From contig CAAERJ010000023.1 of the NCBI GenBank assembly GCA_900758375.1, forward strand, positions 1-61,883: 61,883 nt of DNA, read 5' to 3'. Source of the DNA: an uncultured Collinsella sp. (GTDB lineage: Bacteria > Actinomycetota > Coriobacteriia > Coriobacteriales > Coriobacteriaceae). Positions 15,570 through 25,203 of this stretch are shown piece by piece (position 1 is the first letter of the stretch; every line of letters starts with the position of its first letter). Under the pieces are notes generated by a model that had not been told where the DNA came from, made no database searches, and saw only the letters and a list, made by a program, of their open reading frames with translations. Made by a program: the position numbers and the translations under genes.

Positions 15570-18500
15570 CTAGCGAGGCCTATCCGAATTGTCCTCATTG
15601 GCGGTATCTTTTTCGAGCGCCGTGCGGCGGGCGCTGTAGGCGATAAGGCCGGCGCCTGCCGCGGCGAGTGCTGCAGCGGCTGCCGTAAGGGGAGCGTTGA
15701 CATCGCCCGTGCCCGCAAGCGCGCCCGCTTTTCCGGAGCGCTTGTTATTGCCGTGGTCCTTGCCACTGCCGGAGCTGCTTCCGCCCGCGCCGCCGCCCTC
15801 GTCAGTACCGCCGCCACTCGAGCCACCATCGCCGTCTGCTGTCATCGGGGCGTCGTGAAGTCCTGTCGTATCCGCGCTGTCGCATACGCCGATCTGAACT
15901 TCCGAGCGCTCGCATGCCGCGTCGGGCACATGAAGCTCGTGCAGTACGGCACCCAGCGCCGAGTTTGCGCCTGGTCGAATTTCCTCGAGCGTTACGGGAT
16001 CGAGCGCCACCAGATTACGCGCCTTCGCATACAGCGTTACGCGTTTGCCCACATCGTCGCTCCAACTCTCGGGGATGGCAAAGCTCATGCGGAACTGTGC
16101 CGTGCAACCCGGTGCCAGCACGGCGTTGCCGTTGTCGGCTACCAGCGGGTGCGTTGCAAAACGTGCGCCCAGCGTCTCGAGTGCATATTTCACGCGTGCC
16201 ATATCGTTGTCCGAAGCGTCCTCGGCAAGCTCTGGATCGTAGATCGAAGCCATACGTGCGCTCACTCCGAATCCGATGGATGCGCTGGAGAACGGCTGGC
16301 TGGAGCCCTCTCGGTACAGATCGATCGTTCCGGCGGTCAGCAAGGTGTTGCCGTCGTTTCGCACCGTGACCATGAAGGATTCGCCTGCCGCTCCGGGCAC
16401 CACCGCGCCCGAGGTAGCGACCGCGCCCGTCGGAGTGGCACACGCCACCAAGGGCACTTCGATGCCGTGCAGCTCTGCCTCGCTCTTTTCCGCGCTCACA
16501 ATGTGCGTGGCGAGCGCGGAGAGCATGCCTCCCGACGTCAAAAATGTCGTTATCTGATCGACGGGATGGTCCAGCTCGCACATCACGAACGGCTCTGTGA
16601 ACAGATCGCCTGCCAAGGTGCTGGCGAAGATGCGGAAGTGCTTGCCCATCACTGCTACTGGGTTGCCTTCTTCGTCGTAGGTTTGTCCCACCTTGCCATC
16701 GGTGTTCTCTACATAGAGCACGCACCTGCCGTTGTTGCTTACGCTAAACGATGCCGGGCCACAGCCTGCGGCGCCCACGGGCTGCGTTGCAAATGCCGAT
16801 GCGCCTCGCGTCCAAGTAATATGCTGCAGTTGCTCGTTGACGGTTGCCAAAAAGCCCGTGTGCTGCGGCCACGGCACCGCGTGGGGTACTGTGGCATCTG
16901 GCGACATAACGCCCCAACCCGCGATGGACTGGCCGATCACGGCGTACGACGCGCAGCCACAACCGTCTGTGGTCTCGTATGCAACGGGCACCACCATTTT
17001 GCCGTTGATATTCTCGGGCGCACCCAGCTCGATGCTCGACGGCGCTTGCGGAAAGCGGAGAACTTGACGGAACGTCAGGCTATCGCCCGAAACGTCCGAC
17101 CACAGGGTAAAGCACTCCAGCGCAACCTCAGCCTCGCTGCCGAGCGCCTTTTCTGCGGTGGTTCCGCGGCGGTGGAGGTAGGCACCCGACAGGCGCCCGT
17201 CGACCAGCGTCTTGCCCACCGTGATACGCGGGCACTGCAGGCAATGGCAGCCATCCTCCTGAAGGCGGCCGCGCGAGATGCTGCGCCACGACGTGTGCGA
17301 CATCACGCGAACTCCGTCGTTGCTTATGCGCAGGCGCACAACGGACAGTATGCCGGCTGTGCTTGCCGTATCGAAAAGGGTGTTGTCGCCGTCAGGGCGC
17401 TCGCCCGAGACCAGCAGCACGTAAGCGTCCTGGTTTTCTCTTCCGTCCGTATATTCCACTACGTCGAAGTCGTAATCGAATATGCCGTCGCGCTCCACGT
17501 CGCCCTCGCCAAACCCAAGGGGAAAGTCCACGGGCATGGGGGCAGACCACGTGCCGTTTGCCTTTGTGCGCACCACCAGGCGCGAGCGGCCATTGTCGCC
17601 GTAGCGCACCGAGGCGATACGGAACAAGCACTCCACGCCGGCAATCACCGTTAGCTTCATGTGGGCTTCGCTGAGCACGCCAGCAAACAGCACGTTGTCG
17701 CTCGAGGGCTTGATGCCGCCACGCTCGTCCTCCGATACACCAGCAGAATTGGCGTTGGGGTCCGCAGCGGCGTCCCTCGCCTGCCCGATATGGGTGTACT
17801 TATACATCGGCGCGGCGTTTTCGCCGTTCTCTATCAGTGTATGGACGAAATGCTCGATCTGCCCCGTGTCGTCGCTTTCTGCATCTGCCTCGAGCTCAAT
17901 GCGCGTGACCGCTTGATCCCAATCGCGCACGACGGGCGCGACGTTTACGACGGCGGCCTTAACCTCGGCGCGTGCGAGCAGCTCGGCGTTGGTGACGATG
18001 GTGGCCGATGCGATAAATTGCGGCACGCCGCCCGCCTCGATGTTGCTGGGCGTGCCGAAGCGGGCATCCAACGTGTAAGGCGTATCTCCACCCAATGCGA
18101 GCTCAGAGCGCTGGAGCACATACTGGTTGCCATTGTTCACCGACATATTCCACGAATCGAGGAGTGTGGGCCACGACCCCGACCAAGCCTTGGTGGTCCA
18201 CTTGAACATTACGAACTGGAGTATCACATCGACATCGACGTCTGCACCAACGCGCAGTCGCGGAAGCTGGTGTCCATCTGCCTTCTCGTACCCAATGAAC
18301 AGCGTGAGGGATGCGGCGCCGCGCACGGCAGACGAAGCGACGCCTGCAACGCCGGCGCCAAAGGTGACGGCAAGCCCGATCTGGATGGTGAATGAGCCCG
18401 AGGTGTTTGAATAGTCGAGCGAAATGTTTTTAAAAAACGCCGCGCCGCTGCCGTGCGTGTGGGCACCCACGGCGAGCGCCAGCTTCGCCAGCACCCAGGG

Positions 18501-19937
18501 GTTGACGTTTAGGAAAAACGGCACCGGTCCTAGGGTAAACTGCTCGGTCCAATTGAGGTCGGTTCTTACCTGGAAGAGGGCTTTAATATTGCCGTATGCG
18601 GGGTCGTTGTTGCTACCCCAGGTTTTGCCCACCCAATCGTAGGCGAGCGAGCCGTACAGCTGTGTGGCGATATCCATCGTGAACAGCGGCGTACAGTGGT
18701 GGCGAAGGAGCTTGGTGTTCCTTGGATCGGTGCCCGAACCGGCACTCATGCTCTTGTACTGATTCCACTTCCCCTCCATTTCGTCGAGGTAGCGGTTTGC
18801 CTGCTTGGCGCCCGACTCGCGCGGCGACTTCTTCCAGTACTCCGGATCCGGATTACCCGAATCGTTCATGTAGCCGACCGGTTTGTATCCTCCGCCAAAC
18901 AGTACGTACCCGGCAAACGAGAAATCGAACAAAATGGGGAACGAGGGCATCCAGCAGGTGAACTTGTTGCCGCCGATGCCGGGAAACGATGCGGGGAAAT
19001 CAAACGGAGTGATCTCTTGGTCCATGGTGGTGGGAATGATAGTGGTCGAGCCCGATTCCGCCTTTGCGGCCGGCGCGGTGACAACGGCCATGGGGGAGGA
19101 GAGCGTGTAAGTTTTACCCTGATAGTCGAGGACGAAGCGCAGCCTGCACCCTTCTTCCAGAAGGTTTGACGCTGCATCGAGGAACTTGTCTTCGAGTGTG
19201 AACATTGCCAGATTATCCGCGCCCGATGCGCTGGCCTTGACTTGGCCAATCTGCGTGACGCTTTCGGGTGAGCTGCCCGCGGCAGGCGTCACTTTGTTGA
19301 TGTGCAGCGTTGCCTGTCCACCCTGTGGCAGATGTGCCTGCACGGTAAAGGCGTGCGTATCGGGCTGCTCGTTTGCCGTGTCGTCTTTCGGCAATGCCAT
19401 GAACGTGGCGTCGGCGTACTGGATGTCCCATTCGTCGAATGTGAGCTGGCGGAAGTACGGCTCGCCGTCGGAAAGCGGACGCGTGGGCGCGGTTATGGCA
19501 GTGCCGCCTTGGACGCGCGCGAGGGGAATCTCGACATCGCGGTAACCCGCCATGCTAATGGAGATGCCGCCGTTAAAGTCGTACGCGTCGAGAAGCGTTG
19601 CCTCGTCTACGTAGCCTTCCGAAAGCGGCGCGACCTCAAAGATGGCCGTGCCTTCGTCATCGGTCGTGGCGGTGAGCTGCTTGCCTGCGGCATAGCGCGA
19701 TGTGAGCGTGACCTGAGCACCCGTGATGGGCGTATTCTTGTTGGCGACGTCGACCACGACCACGCCGAACATGGTGCGCGAGAGAACGAGCACCTTGAAG
19801 GGGTCTTCTTCGTCGGCATAGGCCTCGGTGGGGGCGAATGGTAGTATGAAAGCGTTTGTGCTGCCCGGCACGCGAGGCAGCATGATGCCTGCCAGCGAGG
19901 ATGCTCCGGCGATAAGTAACGAACGGCGATCAAGCAT
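15570..19937 (-). CDS. Large sortase-anchored surface protein with Tat-like signal
   Basis: 1455 residues from the ATG at 19937, with GGGAG seven bases ahead. The N-terminus MLDRRSLLIAGASSLAGIML carries the twin-arginine pattern with a hydrophobic core, and a likely cleavage after TEAYA. Residues near 60-165 resemble a carboxypeptidase-regulatory/Cna-B-like beta domain (VVVDVANKNTPITGAQVTLTS). The body has no domain I recognise; it includes an HCLQCPR cysteine pair. The C-terminus is a Gly/Ser-rich spacer, LAGTGD, a hydrophobic stretch (APLTAAAAALAAAGAGLIAY) and a basic tail, a sortase-signal layout with LAxTG in place of LPxTG. It lies downstream of a LuxR regulator that may control it. Probably a wall-linked host- or glycan-interaction protein; this is inference. 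Confidence 0.88.
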   Translation of the reverse strand: MLDRRSLLIAGASSLAGIMLPRVPGSTNAFILPFAPTEAYADEEDPFKVLVLSRTMFGVVVVDVANKNTPITGAQVTLTSRYAAGKQLTATTDDEGTAIFEVAPLSEGYVDEATLLDAYDFNGGISISMAGYRDVEIPLARVQGGTAITAPTRPLSDGEPYFRQLTFDEWDIQYADATFMALPKDDTANEQPDTHAFTVQAHLPQGGQATLHINKVTPAAGSSPESVTQIGQVKASASGADNLAMFTLEDKFLDAASNLLEEGCRLRFVLDYQGKTYTLSSPMAVVTAPAAKAESGSTTIIPTTMDQEITPFDFPASFPGIGGNKFTCWMPSFPILFDFSFAGYVLFGGGYKPVGYMNDSGNPDPEYWKKSPRESGAKQANRYLDEMEGKWNQYKSMSAGSGTDPRNTKLLRHHCTPLFTMDIATQLYGSLAYDWVGKTWGSNNDPAYGNIKALFQVRTDLNWTEQFTLGPVPFFLNVNPWVLAKLALAVGAHTHGSGAAFFKNISLDYSNTSGSFTIQIGLAVTFGAGVAGVASSAVRGAASLTLFIGYEKADGHQLPRLRVGADVDVDVILQFVMFKWTTKAWSGSWPTLLDSWNMSVNNGNQYVLQRSELALGGDTPYTLDARFGTPSNIEAGGVPQFIASATIVTNAELLARAEVKAAVVNVAPVVRDWDQAVTRIELEADAESDDTGQIEHFVHTLIENGENAAPMYKYTHIGQARDAAADPNANSAGVSEDERGGIKPSSDNVLFAGVLSEAHMKLTVIAGVECLFRIASVRYGDNGRSRLVVRTKANGTWSAPMPVDFPLGFGEGDVERDGIFDYDFDVVEYTDGRENQDAYVLLVSGERPDGDNTLFDTASTAGILSVVRLRISNDGVRVMSHTSWRSISRGRLQEDGCHCLQCPRITVGKTLVDGRLSGAYLHRRGTTAEKALGSEAEVALECFTLWSDVSGDSLTFRQVLRFPQAPSSIELGAPENINGKMVVPVAYETTDGCGCASYAVIGQSIAGWGVMSPDATVPHAVPWPQHTGFLATVNEQLQHITWTRGASAFATQPVGAAGCGPASFSVSNNGRCVLYVENTDGKVGQTYDEEGNPVAVMGKHFRIFASTLAGDLFTEPFVMCELDHPVDQITTFLTSGGMLSALATHIVSAEKSEAELHGIEVPLVACATPTGAVATSGAVVPGAAGESFMVTVRNDGNTLLTAGTIDLYREGSSQPFSSASIGFGVSARMASIYDPELAEDASDNDMARVKYALETLGARFATHPLVADNGNAVLAPGCTAQFRMSFAIPESWSDDVGKRVTLYAKARNLVALDPVTLEEIRPGANSALGAVLHELHVPDAACERSEVQIGVCDSADTTGLHDAPMTADGDGGSSGGGTDEGGGAGGSSSGSGKDHGNNKRSGKAGALAGTGDVNAPLTAAAAALAAAGAGLIAYSARRTALEKDTANEDNSDRPR

Positions 19938-20044
19938 TTTTGGGCTCCCATCCTGCAAATATCGGAGGAAATAATCCAATTTTGTGAGAAGGTGCCCCGT
20001 GGCGGTAGTGCCGTTCGATGGTCAAAATGTCCAATTTGAGTGCG

Positions 20045-20075
20045 CGAAAGCGTCACGCCCCCGGGAGCGCTTTCG
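20045..20075 (-). terminator. Hairpin downstream of LuxR gene
   Basis: cgaaagcg (20045-20052) and cgctttcg (20068-20075) are exact complements around a GC-rich loop, 22 bases past the LuxR stop. No T-run follows, so the terminator role is tentative. Confidence 0.45.
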
Positions 20076-20096
20076 ATACGCCGGGCAGTCTGGCCA

Positions 20097-21101
20097 CTAG
20101 CGCAACATGTGGGCAACCAGCTCGGCGCGTGTGCCGATGCCAAGCTTTGCGTATACGCCGGATAGGCGGTTTTTGACGGTGCCCGGCGATACTCCCATAT
20201 GGCGTGCGATTTCGGCGTTGGTCCACCCACGACAGGCGAGCATGGCCATGGTGAATTCCGTGGTCGTTAGATCGTCGGCCACGTCCTCGCCCGAATCGGG
20301 GTTGTGGATGCGCCGCCAACCGTAGCTGAATCGATACGTGATCTCGATGATGCGCGCGAAGTCGTCAGGATATTGCGTTTTTAGGCACGTCTCGATGAGC
20401 CCCTGTAAAAGGCCGTGGTGCTCGCCAATGAGCTCGATAAGGCCGTCGGGGCGCGCAATGTTCCAAGCAACTCCGAAGTGCGCTTTTGCGGCGTCGATGT
20501 CCTTGAGGCTCATGCATGCCATGGAAGCTGCCAGGTGCAAGAACACTTCCGAGATGGAATAGCTTCCCTGTTTCATGATCAGGGCATTTTCCGCCATGCC
20601 CAGGCTGCGGCCATATTCGCCGCGCAGATACAGGGCATGCGCCATCACGTAGCTGGCGAACAGGCGCAGACCTTCGGGCAGATGCGCCGCAAGCGGATAA
20701 AACTCTTCGGCGGAATACGGGGAAGGCAAGTGCAGCAGGACGCTCGCGGCCGAGGCGAACAGGATATGCGTGGCGTGGACGGCGGGCGATTCCTCGTCAG
20801 TTGGCGTTTCGAGGATGCCCGCAAGGCAACGGCGAGCATCGGCGATACGGTTGAGCGACAGGCTGGCATATCCGCAGATAAAGCATGCGGAATAGCGCAG
20901 TGCGGGATCGGTGGCGTCAAGATAGGGGCGTGCTGTCTCGGCGGCGAGCGTGGCCTGTCCGCGAAAGTACAGTGCTTCTGCCGTGGCGATGGTGCGTGAA
21001 TCGGGGTCGGAAATGCCTGCAACCGCAGCGTCAATCTGGCCCGGCACAAAGGCAGTGCACATCAACGGCATGGGAATGCGCGGGTAGCCATCGCAGTCCA
21101 T
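20097..21101 (-). CDS. LuxR-family transcriptional regulator
   Basis: 334 residues. The last 60 residues are a LuxR/FixJ helix-turn-helix: TTTEFTMAMLACRGWTNAEI, ARHMGVSPGTVKNRLSGVYA, KLGIG. The rest is alpha-helical, Ala-rich and TPR-like, as in MalT/LuxR solo regulators that lack a receiver domain. The ATG at 21101 is preferred because GGGAG and GGAAG precede it; a TTG nine codons upstream is possible. It is placed between a two-component system and the large surface protein, all leftward; control of the surface protein is likely but unproven. Confidence 0.9.
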   Translation of the reverse strand: MDCDGYPRIPMPLMCTAFVPGQIDAAVAGISDPDSRTIATAEALYFRGQATLAAETARPYLDATDPALRYSACFICGYASLSLNRIADARRCLAGILETPTDEESPAVHATHILFASAASVLLHLPSPYSAEEFYPLAAHLPEGLRLFASYVMAHALYLRGEYGRSLGMAENALIMKQGSYSISEVFLHLAASMACMSLKDIDAAKAHFGVAWNIARPDGLIELIGEHHGLLQGLIETCLKTQYPDDFARIIEITYRFSYGWRRIHNPDSGEDVADDLTTTEFTMAMLACRGWTNAEIARHMGVSPGTVKNRLSGVYAKLGIGTRAELVAHMLR

Positions 21102-21168
21102 CTTCCATCTCCCATCAGGTGGTAACAATGCAGCAATTGTACTCCTGTTGCTCGGGACCCCTTTCGTT

Positions 21169-22320
21169 TTACTGTTCGGTTGACGCTGCGGATCGTTTTG
21201 GAAGGCTTACGAGCATGGTAGTCCCGTTCTCGGAACTTGTTTCGACCTCTACAGCGCCACCGTGAAGCGCTGCAATCTCCCAAACAAGCGCTAGTCCGAG
21301 TCCTGCGCCGCCGTATACCCTGCTGCGGGATTTATCCAGGCGAAAGAACGGTTGGAAGATGCTCTCACGGTACTGCTTGGGTATTCCCGGGCCCTCATCT
21401 TTGACTCGCAGGAGCACGTGGCTGTCGCTGTCGCTGATGGAGACATTGACAGTCGAGCCGGAGCGACTGTAACGGATGGCGTTTTCGGCCAGGTTGAACA
21501 CCAACCGATAGAGGAGCGTGTCGCTCCCGATTACTAAAGCGTCTCCAGCACAATTGAGGGCTATGCCCTTATTCTCGGCAAGTGGCGCAAGGTCGGTGAG
21601 GACTTCTTCGGACAGGGGGCCGAGTTCAACAGCGTCCCCGCAAGGAACGCTGCGGAGCTCACTCATCTCGAGCAATACCTTGGTCATTCGAGACATCCGC
21701 TCGGTTTGTTCTTGTAGCAGGGCGAGCAGCTCGGCTGTTTCGGGTTGCAGACCGGAGTGCTCGGAGATGAATAGTTCAATCTGTGCTTGCATAAGGGCGA
21801 GCGGGGTGCGCAGCTCGTGTGCGGCGTTGCCGGCAAACTGACGCTGTGCAGAGAACCCTTCGCCAAGACGGGCGATCATGTCGTTGAAAGAGGCGCTGCA
21901 TCGTTGTAGCTCGGTGGGCACATCTTCACTGAGTCTGATTTCGCTTAGGTTGTCAGGCTGCACACGCTCAACCTGGGCCGCAAAAGCTCGTAGCGGTTTG
22001 AGCGCACGGCCGCTCACAAAGTATGCCAGCACGCCGCCAAGGAGTGTGACTCCAGCCGTGATGCACCAGGTTGTCGTGCCAAAAGACTCCTGTGCGTCGT
22101 TTACGACGATCGTAATCTTGTCATCGGGGGTCGCTTTCGTTGGGTCGAACGCCTGGGGCGAATCTTCGCCGGTTGCGTTAAAGGCCGAGATGTTACTGCC
22201 GATGGCATCCATGTAGCGCATGCCCGTATAGCCGACCAGGCAGTTCGTCAGCACGCATGCTGCACACGTGAGCAGTGCCGTCATAATCGTTATGCGCCAT
22301 TGCAGCGAAAGCCCTTTCAT
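21169..22320 (-). CDS. Sensor histidine kinase
   Basis: 383 residues. Two transmembrane segments (about 10-30 and 85-105) enclose a short 55-residue extracytoplasmic loop. A HAMP linker follows, then HisKA with H168 in FAGNAAHELRTPL and HATPase motifs NLAENAIRYS, DEGPGIP and GGAGLGLAL. It would autophosphorylate and pass phosphate to the regulator encoded immediately upstream; the two genes overlap by 4 bases (ATGA). The signal is unknown, but the divergent thiol/Fe-S operon at 23082 is a plausible target. Confidence 0.95.
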   Translation of the reverse strand: MKGLSLQWRITIMTALLTCAACVLTNCLVGYTGMRYMDAIGSNISAFNATGEDSPQAFDPTKATPDDKITIVVNDAQESFGTTTWCITAGVTLLGGVLAYFVSGRALKPLRAFAAQVERVQPDNLSEIRLSEDVPTELQRCSASFNDMIARLGEGFSAQRQFAGNAAHELRTPLALMQAQIELFISEHSGLQPETAELLALLQEQTERMSRMTKVLLEMSELRSVPCGDAVELGPLSEEVLTDLAPLAENKGIALNCAGDALVIGSDTLLYRLVFNLAENAIRYSRSGSTVNVSISDSDSHVLLRVKDEGPGIPKQYRESIFQPFFRLDKSRSRVYGGAGLGLALVWEIAALHGGAVEVETSSENGTTMLVSLPKRSAASTEQ

Positions 22321-22991
22321 TCGCTATCCTCCATAACGTAGCCCTCTCCAATCCGATTGCGAATCGGGTCGTATCCCAATGCGCCACGCAGCTTTTTGCG
22401 GAGTGACGAGATATGAACGCGGGTTGCGTTGCTAAAGCTGTTCACGCTGCTATCCCAAACGTGCTCGATAAGCTCCTCTTGACTTATCGGACGCCCCTGA
22501 TTAAGCATCAGGTATTCCAAGATTCCCGTTTCCTTGCGTGTAAGAGATAGAGCCTCGCTGTCCACGGAAGCGATGCGCGCCTTGGTGTCAAAGCGGAGCT
22601 TTCCGCAGGCTAAAACTATGTCGCTTTGTGTAAAGCGTCTGAGGGTAAGGCTGCGAATTCTTGCCGCAAGCTCGTCCAGATGGAACGGCTTGGTGAGGTA
22701 ATCGTTGGCGCCGGCATCGAGTCCGGTGACTTTATCGGATACTTCGCCACGTGCGGACAGAATCAGTACCTTAGTCTCGCAGTCAGTTTTCCTAAGATCC
22801 CTGAGTACGGTCATGCCGTCGATACGGGGAAGGTTGAGGTCGAGTACCACGAGGTCGAAGGTCTCAACGTCCAGTAGGTCGAGCGCCTCCTGTCCGTCGT
22901 GACAGCAGTCGACGCTGTACGCCAAGTTTCGCAAGCTGCGCGCGATTGCGTCACACAGCGCCTGCTCGTCCTCGACGATCAAAATACGCAT
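22317..22991 (-). CDS. OmpR-family response regulator
   Basis: 224 residues. The receiver domain has acidic residues in VEDEQ, phospho-acceptor D51 in LVVLDLNLPRIDG and K101 in YLTKPF. The C-terminal winged helix (LSLTRKETGILEYLMLNQG, ATRVHISSLRKKLRG) binds DNA. The ATG at 22991 has AAGGAGAC ahead; a start six codons earlier lacks one. It is first of a two-gene operon with the kinase and divergent, over 90 bases, from the CxxC/Fe-S/TlpA operon. Confidence 0.95.
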   Translation of the reverse strand: MRILIVEDEQALCDAIARSLRNLAYSVDCCHDGQEALDLLDVETFDLVVLDLNLPRIDGMTVLRDLRKTDCETKVLILSARGEVSDKVTGLDAGANDYLTKPFHLDELAARIRSLTLRRFTQSDIVLACGKLRFDTKARIASVDSEALSLTRKETGILEYLMLNQGRPISQEELIEHVWDSSVNSFSNATRVHISSLRKKLRGALGYDPIRNRIGEGYVMEDSE

Positions 22992-23081
22992 AACAGTCTC
23001 CTTGCACATTTCAAATCGCGCTTAACACGGATTTTATAGTCGATATGGTCCAATGGTCGCGTAACGAAAGGAGTGGTCAGG

Positions 23082-23228
23082 TTGTTCAAAGCGGTAAAAC
23101 CCGTGGTACAGGTCGCTTTGTTGATCGTCGGAATTGCCATGGTGTGCTTTGGCGTTATGCGTGGCGAGGCGGATGCCGTGCTGGCCAAAGCGATTAGGCT
23201 GTGCTTGGAGTGTATCGGAATTGGATAA
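23082..23228 (+). CDS. CD1871A-family CxxC mini-protein
   Basis: 48 residues, too short for routine gene callers. It starts at TTG 23082, eight bases after AAGGAG; a GTG at 23073 overlaps the ribosome site. One membrane helix (about 8-26) is followed by VMRGEADAVLAKAIRLCLEC and IGIG, with C41 and C44 forming a CxxC at the membrane face. The C-terminal pattern matches what I know as the CD1871A family. Its stop overlaps the TTG start of the Fe-S protein by 8 bases, implying translational coupling. A thiol relay or cluster-handling role with its neighbours is inferred. Confidence 0.85.
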   Translation: MFKAVKPVVQVALLIVGIAMVCFGVMRGEADAVLAKAIRLCLECIGIG

Positions 23229-24123
23229 AAGAGAAAGCACTGCGTCGCATGTTTTGGCTCGATTTCGCGGATTCATTCAGGCGGCGGCGACGCTCATCAC
23301 CAACATTCACCTGCCAAACTTTGCCGAAGGCGGCATCTATCAGGGCACGGGAAAAACAGTCTGCGTACCTGGACTTAATTGCTATTCGTGCCCCGCGGCA
23401 TCGGGTGCGTGCCCCATCGGGTCGTTCCAGTCGGTGGTAGGTTCATCCAAGTTCAACTTTTCCTACTACGTAACCGGTACGCTCATTTTGCTCGGCGTGC
23501 TGCTGGGACGCTTTGTATGCGGCTTTCTGTGCCCGTTTGGCTGGCTGCAGGAGCTGCTTCATAAGATTCCCGGCAAAAAGCTTTCGACAAAAAAGCTCAA
23601 GGCGCTTACGTATATCAAATACTTCGTGCTGCTGTTTGCTGTGGTATTGCTGCCTGTGCTGGTGGTCAACGACCTGGGGATGGGAGATCCGTTCTTTTGC
23701 AAGTACATCTGTCCCCAGGGTGTGCTCGAGGGTGCCATTCCGCTGGCGGCTGCCAATGCCGGCATTCGATCTGCGCTGGGGCAGCTCTTTACCTGGAAAC
23801 TTGCCGTTCTCATTGCCGTGGTAGTGCTGAGCGTTTTGTTCTATCGCCCCTTCTGCAAATGGATTTGCCCGCTCGGCGCATTCTATGCGCTCATGAATAA
23901 GGTATCCCTGCTAGGGATTCGGGTCGATGCATGCAAATGCGTCTCGTGCGGCAAGTGTTCAAGGGTTTGTCAGATGGACGTTGATGTGGTCCGCGCGCCC
24001 AATCATGCCGAATGCATCCGGTGCGGAAAGTGCATCGGGGCCTGTCCCGTCGATGCCATCAGCTATCGCTATGGCCTGGATGTGTCGGCGGAAAAGCTCC
24101 CCTTGACCGCCGATAAAAAGTAA
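23221..24123 (+). CDS. 4Fe-4S membrane protein (NapH/RnfC-accessory-like)
   Basis: 300 residues from TTG 23221, with GGAG ten bases ahead. There are several membrane helices and four Cys-containing loops: CVPGLNCYSCPAASGACPIG, CGFLCPFGWLQELL, CKYICPQGVLEG and CKWICPLGAFYAL. Two ferredoxin-type 4Fe-4S motifs follow at the C-terminus (CVSCGKCSRVCQMDV, CIRCGKCIGACPVDA). The CxxxCP loops are those of NapH/CcoG-type membrane electron carriers. It probably carries electrons between cytosol and membrane outer face. Its position between a CxxC peptide and an exported TlpA protein points to reduction of extracytoplasmic disulfides; this is inference. Confidence 0.93.
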   Translation: MDKRESTASHVLARFRGFIQAAATLITNIHLPNFAEGGIYQGTGKTVCVPGLNCYSCPAASGACPIGSFQSVVGSSKFNFSYYVTGTLILLGVLLGRFVCGFLCPFGWLQELLHKIPGKKLSTKKLKALTYIKYFVLLFAVVLLPVLVVNDLGMGDPFFCKYICPQGVLEGAIPLAAANAGIRSALGQLFTWKLAVLIAVVVLSVLFYRPFCKWICPLGAFYALMNKVSLLGIRVDACKCVSCGKCSRVCQMDVDVVRAPNHAECIRCGKCIGACPVDAISYRYGLDVSAEKLPLTADKK

Positions 24124-24152
24124 ACAAGCTTCGACAAAACGGAGGAATGACT

Positions 24153-25124
24153 ATGAAGCTTTCTAAGATTGCGGCCCTGTTTATGGTGCCGGTATTGGCC
24201 CTGTGCCTTGTGGCATGTTCGGCGCCCGGTGGCAATGCGAGCGAATCTGCGGGCTCCGATCCTAAGATCGCAGAACTCACTGCGCAGAAGCCGGCCAATG
24301 CCGACGAGGCCGCCGAGCTGTATGCGAAGCTCATGCAGAAGGAGAACGAGATCTTTTCGAGTGATAACGCGCTGTGGGAAAAGGTATTCAATGCGGCAAA
24401 TAAAGACTCGGCAATGATTGAGGACGGCAGCAATTACGGCGATTTTCTGCTCAAGACCATCGACGGCGCCAAGGATGAGTTCACGGCGGATGAGCTTAAG
24501 ACGCTCAAGGCCGGCGCACAGCAAATCAAGGAGATCGAGGACAAGCTCGAGAGCCTGGAGAAGGAGTTCCCCGGCTGTGGAAGCACGCCGAGCGCGGGCG
24601 AGAGCGTCGACGCTTCGACCGCTGGCATGACGGCTGGTGCCAATGCTTCGAGCGAGGCGACGAAGTTCCCCAGCTTTACGGGCAAGGACCTGGACGGCAA
24701 CGACGTGAGCAGTGACGAGCTGTTCTCTAAGAACAAGGTTACCGTCATGAACTTCTGGTTCACCACTTGCAAGCCATGCGTGGGTGAGTTGGGCGACCTT
24801 GAGGACCTGAATAAGGAGCTTGCCAAGAAGGGCGGCCAGGTCGTGGGCGTCAATTCCTTTACGCTCGATGGCAACAAGGGCGAGATTGCAGATGCCAAGG
24901 ACGTGCTGAGCAAGAAGGGCGTGACGTATAAGAACATCTGGTTCAAGTCGGATAGCGAGGCCGGTAAGTTTACGTCAAATTTGTTCTCGTTCCCGACAAC
25001 GTATGTCATCGATCAGAATGGCAACATCGTAGGGGATCCAATCGTGGGAGCCATCAGCTCCGCCGAGCAGCGCGCAGCACTCGACAAACTTATCGACCAG
25101 GCGATTGCAAATAGCGAGCAGTAA
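24153..25124 (+). CDS. TlpA-like thioredoxin-fold lipoprotein
   Basis: 323 residues. The signal peptide ends in the lipobox LCLVAC, so the protein is membrane-tethered outside the cell. Residues about 30-165 are charged helices (KEIEDKLESLEKEF) with a lone Cys in FPGCGS. The C-terminal TlpA/ResA-like domain has MNFWFTTCKPCVGEL with active-site C206 and C209 and the cis-Pro loop SFPTTYVID. The ATG at 24153, seven bases after GGAGG, is preferred over the one two codons upstream. As last gene of the CxxC/Fe-S operon it is the likely electron acceptor or thiol effector. Confidence 0.93.
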   Translation: MKLSKIAALFMVPVLALCLVACSAPGGNASESAGSDPKIAELTAQKPANADEAAELYAKLMQKENEIFSSDNALWEKVFNAANKDSAMIEDGSNYGDFLLKTIDGAKDEFTADELKTLKAGAQQIKEIEDKLESLEKEFPGCGSTPSAGESVDASTAGMTAGANASSEATKFPSFTGKDLDGNDVSSDELFSKNKVTVMNFWFTTCKPCVGELGDLEDLNKELAKKGGQVVGVNSFTLDGNKGEIADAKDVLSKKGVTYKNIWFKSDSEAGKFTSNLFSFPTTYVIDQNGNIVGDPIVGAISSAEQRAALDKLIDQAIANSEQ

Positions 25125-25203
25125 AAAACACGTAAGGCATAGCGAGGATCGTGCGCCGCTGTGCGAAGTAGTCCGCTACCTTTCAAGATAAGCTCCACCA
25201 TAT

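Noticed and set aside
15753..17654. 633-codon rightward frame opposite the surface protein
   Set aside because: Arg/His/Ala-rich shadow with no domains; the leftward protein has signal and anchor.
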